NCBI GenBank assembly: GCA_965203505.1
Contig: OZ241880.1
Coordinates: forward strand, 2,232,001-2,296,000
Origin: Bin127 sp965203505
GTDB taxonomy: Bacteria; Chloroflexota; Dehalococcoidia; Lucifugimonadales; Lucifugimonadaceae
DNA: 64,000 bases
Direction of reading: 5' to 3'
Shown here: piece by piece, positions 59,647-64,000 of the stretch
Numbering within the stretch: the first letter of the stretch is position 1
Layout: the number at the start of each line of letters is the position of its first letter
Notes under the pieces: generated by a model
Told to the model about the DNA's origin: nothing
Seen by the model: only the letters and a program-made list of their open reading frames with translations
Databases searched by the model: none
Made by a program: the position numbers and the translations under genes

Positions 59647-61368
59647 ATGGCAACGCAATCAACCAAAAGAGCCGGCAGCAAGCGCAACGGACGTGCACCC
59701 GGAAAGTGGCGATCCTGGGAAACCACCGAAGGCGCCATCCGCGCTCCACACCGCTCCATGATGCGCGCCATGGGCATGTCCGATGCCGACATCGACGCCC
59801 CATTCGTCGGCGTCGCATCAACCCACAATGAAGTAACCCCCTGCAACTCCGGCATCAAGCCACTCGTCGACGAGATCAAAGTCGGTGTCCGAGCTTCCGG
59901 CGGCTCACCCTTCGAGTTCGGCACCATCACCGTATCCGACGCCATATCCATGGGCACAGAAGGCATGCGCGGCTCCCTCATCAGCCGCGAAATCATCGCC
60001 GACTCCATCGAGACCGTCTGCTTCGCCGAGCGTTACGACGGCCTAGTCGCCGCCGCCGGATGCGACAAATCCCTCCCCGGCGCAATGATGGCAATGGCAC
60101 GACTCGACATCCCATCCGTCTTCGTCTACGGCGGTTCAATCCTGCCCGGTCACTGGAAGGGCGAAGACATCCAGATCCAGACCGTATTCGAGGCCGTCGG
60201 ACAAGTCCAAGCAGGTCAAATCGACGAAGACGAACTCTACGGCATCGAAACCAACGCCTGCCCGGGACCTGGCTCTTGCGGCGGCATGTTCACTGCCAAC
60301 ACCATGTCCTCCATCGGCGAAGCACTCGGACTCTCCATCCCCGGCGCCGCGTCCGAACCCAACGTCGACCAGCGCAAACGCGCATCGTCCCGCGAAGCCG
60401 GCGCCGCCGTGATGAACCTCCTTCGCAAAGGCATCTACCCCCGCCACATCATGACGCGCGAAGCCTTCGAGAACGCCGTCACCCTAGTCGTCGCGATGGG
60501 CGGCTCCACCAACACCGCCCTCCACCTCCCCGCCATCGCACACGAAGCCGGCATCGACCTCACACTCGACGACATCCACGCCATCTCGATGCGGACGCCC
60601 CTCATCGCCGACATGAAACCAGGCGGAAAATACGTCATGTTCGACCTCGACCGTGTCGGCGGCATCCCCCTCGTCATGAAGCGCCTACTCGACGCCGGAA
60701 TCCTCCACGGGGACTGCATGACCGTCACCGGCCAGACCATGGCAGAAAACCTCGCCAACGTCGACCCCAACCCTTCCGAAAACGATGTCGTCCGACTAGT
60801 AGAAGACCCGCTCTCCGAGAACGGCGGACTAGTGGTACTTCACGGAAACCTAGCCCCCGACGGCTGCGTCCTCAAAGTCGCCGGACACCAGTTCGGCGCA
60901 CGCTTCTCCGGCCCCGCCAAAGTCTACGACCAAGAAGAAGAGGTTATGGCCGCTCTCCAGCGACGAGAGATTAAAGCCGGCGACGTCATCATCATCCGCT
61001 ACGAAGGACCCAAAGGCGGACCCGGCATGAGAGAAATGCTGGCGGTGACGGGTGCGCTCGTCGGACAAGGCCTCGGCGAAAAGGTATACCTCATCACCGA
61101 CGGACGATTCTCAGGCGCTTCACACGGCTCCATGATCGGACACGTCGGACCCGAAGCCGCCGTAGGAGGACCCATCGCCGCCGTCCAAGACGGAGACACC
61201 ATCGAAATCAACCTCGACAACTTCGAACTAAACCTCAAAATCTCCAACGAACAACTCCAAACCCGCCTCTCCCACTGGCAACCCAAACCCCCACCCTACA
61301 CCCGCGGCTCCCTCTCCAAATACATAAAACTAGTCCAACCCGCCTCCACCGGAGCCGTCACGGGCTAG
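59647..61368 (+). CDS. ilvD: Dihydroxy-acid dehydratase
   Basis: 573 aa from the ATG at 59647 (GAGAGAG about 10 nt upstream); an ATG at 59602 is also in frame and would add 15 residues. The Fe-S cluster motifs are present: C-D-K-S-L-P-G-A-M-M-A and N-A-C-P-G-P-G-S-C-G-G-M-F-T-A-N-T-M. G-G-S-T-N-T-A-L-H-L-P-A-I and G-R-F-S-G-A-S-H-G near the C-terminus are also family-typical. It makes 2-oxo acids in valine, leucine and isoleucine (and pantothenate) synthesis in the cytoplasm. It stands alone here, with no other ilv gene in the window. A strong hairpin follows the stop. Confidence 0.95.
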   Translation: MATQSTKRAGSKRNGRAPGKWRSWETTEGAIRAPHRSMMRAMGMSDADIDAPFVGVASTHNEVTPCNSGIKPLVDEIKVGVRASGGSPFEFGTITVSDAISMGTEGMRGSLISREIIADSIETVCFAERYDGLVAAAGCDKSLPGAMMAMARLDIPSVFVYGGSILPGHWKGEDIQIQTVFEAVGQVQAGQIDEDELYGIETNACPGPGSCGGMFTANTMSSIGEALGLSIPGAASEPNVDQRKRASSREAGAAVMNLLRKGIYPRHIMTREAFENAVTLVVAMGGSTNTALHLPAIAHEAGIDLTLDDIHAISMRTPLIADMKPGGKYVMFDLDRVGGIPLVMKRLLDAGILHGDCMTVTGQTMAENLANVDPNPSENDVVRLVEDPLSENGGLVVLHGNLAPDGCVLKVAGHQFGARFSGPAKVYDQEEEVMAALQRREIKAGDVIIIRYEGPKGGPGMREMLAVTGALVGQGLGEKVYLITDGRFSGASHGSMIGHVGPEAAVGGPIAAVQDGDTIEINLDNFELNLKISNEQLQTRLSHWQPKPPPYTRGSLSKYIKLVQPASTGAVTG

Positions 61369-61378
61369 AACCACCCTT

Positions 61379-61403
61379 GCCCCTTTCGTAAAACGAAAGG
61401 GGC
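61379..61403 (+). terminator. Hairpin after ilvD (also part of the dispersed repeat)
   Basis: GCCCCTTTCGT-aaa-ACGAAAGGGGC, an 11-bp perfect stem 10 bp after the stop, followed by a second GCGCAC/GTGCGC hairpin. No T run. The same unit occurs at 59460 and 55707, so terminator use may be secondary. Confidence 0.45.
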
Positions 61404-61439
61404 GCGCACAAGCGAAGCGAGTGCGCGGGGTATGCCCGC

Positions 61440-61575
61440 CAGACTGAAGGTTGCCCCCACTCCTGAGGCAATTGCAAAACCTCGAAGGCCGGCCCCAGAC
61501 GATTCGGGTTTCCCCCGCTGCGCGGGGGAAATGTCCGAAGGACAAAGGGGGCGCGAAGCCCAAACACGTCATTCC
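61440..61575. repeat. REP-like dispersed repeat
   Basis: TTGCAAAACCTCGAAGGCCGGC and GGGTTTCCCCCGCTGCGCGG segments, then GGGGAAATGTCCGAAGG and ACAAAGGGGGCGCGAAG, matching the element at 43292-43435. No gene in this spacer. Confidence 0.7.
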
Positions 61576-61614
61576 CGCGAAAACGCAAATCAGATCGAGA
61601 CAACCACACCACAA

Positions 61615-62748
61615 ATGGTCTCTCAACCCACAGACATATTCGGCGACCTACCCGACGCCCTGATCAACGCACTCCTAACCCGCTCCGACGAAGTCGGAAA
61701 AAAGGCGAAAAAGCACGTCGATGGGCAAGTTCGGGCGCAAGGATCTTTGCGAAAACGTGCAATTGAATTGGGATTGGTCAAGCAACTGCCTGACCTTTCA
61801 AGCGCACCTGCGGAATCTGTGGTTGCGGTTGATGGATCGGTGGTTTCAAAGCGTCTCGCATCGTTTGACTTCAACTCAGCCGCCGCTCTCGCGGTCGATG
61901 GTATGGGGTCCGATGCCCCCGCTAATGTTCCCCGGCATGACATCGCCGTCCACGTCACAAACCCGTTACCTTACGGAAGCGAAGTCGCGTACGCACTAAT
62001 GTTCTGTTTGGAGTACAACATCGCGTCGACAGAAACAAACCATCGCAAACTCGTCCTGCTTGACGGCGCGTTTTCCACCGGGTTAATAGCGATTTCGAAA
62101 GCGTTGATTTCGACTCAGAATCATTTTGGCGAGCCTTACAACGATTTTTTCGATCGTTGGACGTCGGAGACCATGCAGAGTGTGCGTGAAATAATGACCT
62201 CAGATCGTGTGGTCGCATTGCCCAAACGCTCATCCGCAAACGAGTTCCGCGATCAAACCAATCTTTTCAACGGCCACGAAATCAATACGAACGGTCGATC
62301 TACCGCGAGCCTGATCCTTGAATCAAACGAATATTCCGGCCCCTTCCCGTTCGACACGCGCACTCCCCGTTCATGGCCCCGAAACATATTTCCGGATTTT
62401 TGGAAAGAGGTCCGTTCAATTTTTGAAGAGTTGCAAGTCGTATATTTCAAACCCCATCCTTGGTCGCACGCCTATCGCATCGAGATCCCCCGCAACCTCG
62501 CGGTGAACGAAAAGCAACGACACTTAGTGTTGGATACCATCAAACGTCAGTGCATTAACGCGGCCATGATGGAACCATATCCTTTGTACGTTGCTGATCG
62601 ATTCGTAAAAAGTCTCGCTAAGGGCGCCGATGCAATATTGGATTCCGCTCGACGCGACGTAATCGCCAAATCAGATGATCCCAACTTAGCGCACGCTATG
62701 TTAAACGCGTACCGCACAGAGCTAGCGACCGAGGAAATCGAAGAGTGA
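61615..62748 (+). CDS. NurA-domain nuclease-like protein
   Basis: 377 aa from the ATG at 61615; the open frame extends upstream only through the repeat. The pattern fits NurA 5'-3' nucleases: V-V-A-V-D-G-S-V-V (first metal Asp), L-V-L-L-D-G-A-F-S-T-G, then P-Y-P-L-Y-V-A-D-R-F-V-K-S near the C-terminus. In archaea and some bacteria NurA works with the HerA hexameric ATPase in DNA-end resection. Here a HerA-like gene begins within its last codons (GTGA overlap), which strongly supports the assignment. Role could be repair or phage defence. Confidence 0.7.
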   Translation: MVSQPTDIFGDLPDALINALLTRSDEVGKKAKKHVDGQVRAQGSLRKRAIELGLVKQLPDLSSAPAESVVAVDGSVVSKRLASFDFNSAAALAVDGMGSDAPANVPRHDIAVHVTNPLPYGSEVAYALMFCLEYNIASTETNHRKLVLLDGAFSTGLIAISKALISTQNHFGEPYNDFFDRWTSETMQSVREIMTSDRVVALPKRSSANEFRDQTNLFNGHEINTNGRSTASLILESNEYSGPFPFDTRTPRSWPRNIFPDFWKEVRSIFEELQVVYFKPHPWSHAYRIEIPRNLAVNEKQRHLVLDTIKRQCINAAMMEPYPLYVADRFVKSLAKGADAILDSARRDVIAKSDDPNLAHAMLNAYRTELATEEIEE

Positions 62749-64000
62749 CGAGCACCAATACCACCGTCCCGCCGATAGTTGCAGTCGTCAGCAGTCCATC
62801 AACCAACACCGAATTAACGCTTGACGTCGTTGAAAGTAGCAAAAGTTCAGATCTGGTCGGTGCGCTCGTTGGCTTTCGTTGGGATTCCTCCGATTCGCTT
62901 CCAGAAGGTCAAACATTAGAAAGGCGCGTCCTAGGTCAGATCACATCAGTCGAGTTGCGAAATCGCTGGCACGAGGATCAAGCGTTCAAGAACATCATCA
63001 AATCGCGGAAGCAGCTTCCGGCGATTACTCCTCAGCAGGACACACGTACAGCCATCATGCGCATTGGTGGAAGTTTCGAACGCATCGGCACGGGGCCCAT
63101 GAGTCATGGGGATATGCGCGGTGTGCCCGCCACAGGCACGGAAATCCTCCTCGTTGATCAACGGTTTCTCGATGCCGCTCTCCAATCATGCAAGGAAGAC
63201 CTGTTCTACCTGGGCAAAGCTTACGGCAGTGACATCGCGTTTCCCATGTGGTTCAAGCACTTCGGCGGTGGAGACCACGGCGTCGGCGAAGCCTATCACA
63301 TCGGCGTCTTCGGCAAAACCGGATCAGGCAAAACTGGCCTGGTGAAAATGCTTCTCGCCGCGTACGCGCGGCATCCCGAGATGGGCATCTTAGTGATCGA
63401 TCCCCAAGGCGAGTTTTCGTTGGAGTTCAACGACAAACCGGTCGGCATCCAAGGACTGAATATCAAAGAAATCGTCGAAAGCAATCTCGGCCGCGAACTA
63501 GTGCTCGCACCGATATCAAAGCTGCAACTTGACGACTGGAATCTGTTGGAAGACTTGCTTGAAAGCAGCCATTTTTTCAACATTGGTTTGGGTATCCGAG
63601 GCAATACCGAACGCGAAGCCGCGAAAACCATAACAATGCAATTCTTGCGGCGCTCTGGACCAATAGACCAATTGCACTACGATCAAAAAGCCACCAGACT
63701 TCTCAAACATCTATGGACCAAATCTCAAGGGGACATATATAAAACCAAAGCGAATTGGGAGGCCTTACAGGGGCGACTCAATCGTTTCCAGATTGAAGAT
63801 CGGGACGAATTCAACCAAAGATATTGGCACCCAATAACATCGCTATTCCGCGGCGGCAACGGCAAACAACGAATCGAAGATATGGTCGCGCGCTTAACCA
63901 AAAGCGGATCACGAACGAAACCAATCGTGGTACTCGATCTTTCCAGTCAATCGGGAGTTCAATCATGGTCGGACACGTTGCAGAAGCGCATCATCGCTCA
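62745..64000 (+). CDS. herA: HerA-like hexameric DNA translocase ATPase (C-terminus cut by window edge)
   Basis: At least 418 residues are open to the window end from the GTG at 62745, which overlaps the NurA stop by 4 nt. The N-terminal ~150 residues resemble the HAS-barrel of HerA. Walker A is G-V-F-G-K-T-G-S-G-K-T-G (about 188-199) and Walker B-like M-G-I-L-V-I-D-P-Q-G-E-F (about 215). The phrase K-P-I-V-V-L-D-L-S-S-Q near the end may belong to the second strand of the core. HerA family proteins translocate DNA; paired with NurA they resect ends, and related HerA pairs with Sir2 or DUF4297 act in anti-phage defence. The C-terminus with the arginine finger is not visible. Confidence 0.75.
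   Translation, partial: MTSTNTTVPPIVAVVSSPSTNTELTLDVVESSKSSDLVGALVGFRWDSSDSLPEGQTLERRVLGQITSVELRNRWHEDQAFKNIIKSRKQLPAITPQQDTRTAIMRIGGSFERIGTGPMSHGDMRGVPATGTEILLVDQRFLDAALQSCKEDLFYLGKAYGSDIAFPMWFKHFGGGDHGVGEAYHIGVFGKTGSGKTGLVKMLLAAYARHPEMGILVIDPQGEFSLEFNDKPVGIQGLNIKEIVESNLGRELVLAPISKLQLDDWNLLEDLLESSHFFNIGLGIRGNTEREAAKTITMQFLRRSGPIDQLHYDQKATRLLKHLWTKSQGDIYKTKANWEALQGRLNRFQIEDRDEFNQRYWHPITSLFRGGNGKQRIEDMVARLTKSGSRTKPIVVLDLSSQSGVQSWSDTLQKRIIA

Noticed and set aside
60060..60974. 304-codon Arg-rich frame within ilvD
   Set aside because: Shadow of ilvD, which carries all family motifs in its own frame.

Overview
This 64 kb window looks like a piece of a Gram-negative-type or Chloroflexota-like marine or host-associated bacterium. 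My best guess is the SAR202/Dehalococcoidia side of Chloroflexota. The support is indirect: three tandem enolase-superfamily (mandelate racemase-like) paralogues, very large fibronectin/Calx-beta/GLUG surface proteins, an oligopeptide ABC system, many small lipoproteins, and frequent GTG/TTG starts. No rRNA or marker gene is present to prove it.

Region 1 (1-25 kb) is a surface-protein island. After a truncated GAF/PAS sensor gene on the minus strand come seven giant secreted or cell-surface genes, all on the plus strand. They are built from a small stock of modules: cadherin-like beta-sandwich, GLUG, Calx-beta, a W-S-A-T-L-T-V domain, FN3 and Thr-Pro or Pro-Gln linkers. Six of them follow a near-identical ~350 bp leader cassette, and a seventh cassette sits 26 kb away at 48.5 kb with its own surface gene. 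The cassette begins with a CGCCG-N4-CGGCG inverted repeat. It carries several hairpins and a conserved leader peptide (M-x-N-x-R-D-x-D-S-L-R-P-H-S-S). In five of seven copies it ends in an uninterrupted G11 or G12 tract 2-4 nt before the start codon. In the other two copies the leader is fused in frame to the signal peptide. Downstream of several genes lie decayed fragments of the alternative 3' ends, and one cassette cuts straight into a Calx-beta gene fragment. The locus therefore looks like an actively recombining, potentially phase-variable surface repertoire.

Region 2 (25-33.3 kb) has a His-rich exported protein, a double-Cache lipoprotein, a small hypothetical gene, a 1367-aa adhesin-like protein ending in a zinc-protease motif, and a leucine-rich-repeat lipoprotein that follows it closely. 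Region 3 (33.6-41.1 kb) holds a tRNA-Ala(TGC) and seven paralogues of an unrecognised small lipoprotein family (five plus-strand, two minus-strand, mostly coupled by 4-nt overlaps). It also has a serine-dehydrogenase-type ClpP-fold protease and a YhhQ-type queuosine-precursor transporter.

Region 4 (41.2-48.2 kb) is a complete peptide-type ABC importer: the binding protein is divergent from two permeases and two ATPases. The first ATPase has a C-terminal extension made of six 45-bp repeats derived from a REP-like element that is also scattered through the intergenic spaces. Region 5 (48.5-64 kb) has the isolated surface gene, three enolase-superfamily paralogues with a three-gene hypothetical cluster between the first two, two Nudix hydrolases, a type II restriction-modification pair, dihydroxy-acid dehydratase (ilvD), and a NurA-HerA pair whose HerA runs off the window end.
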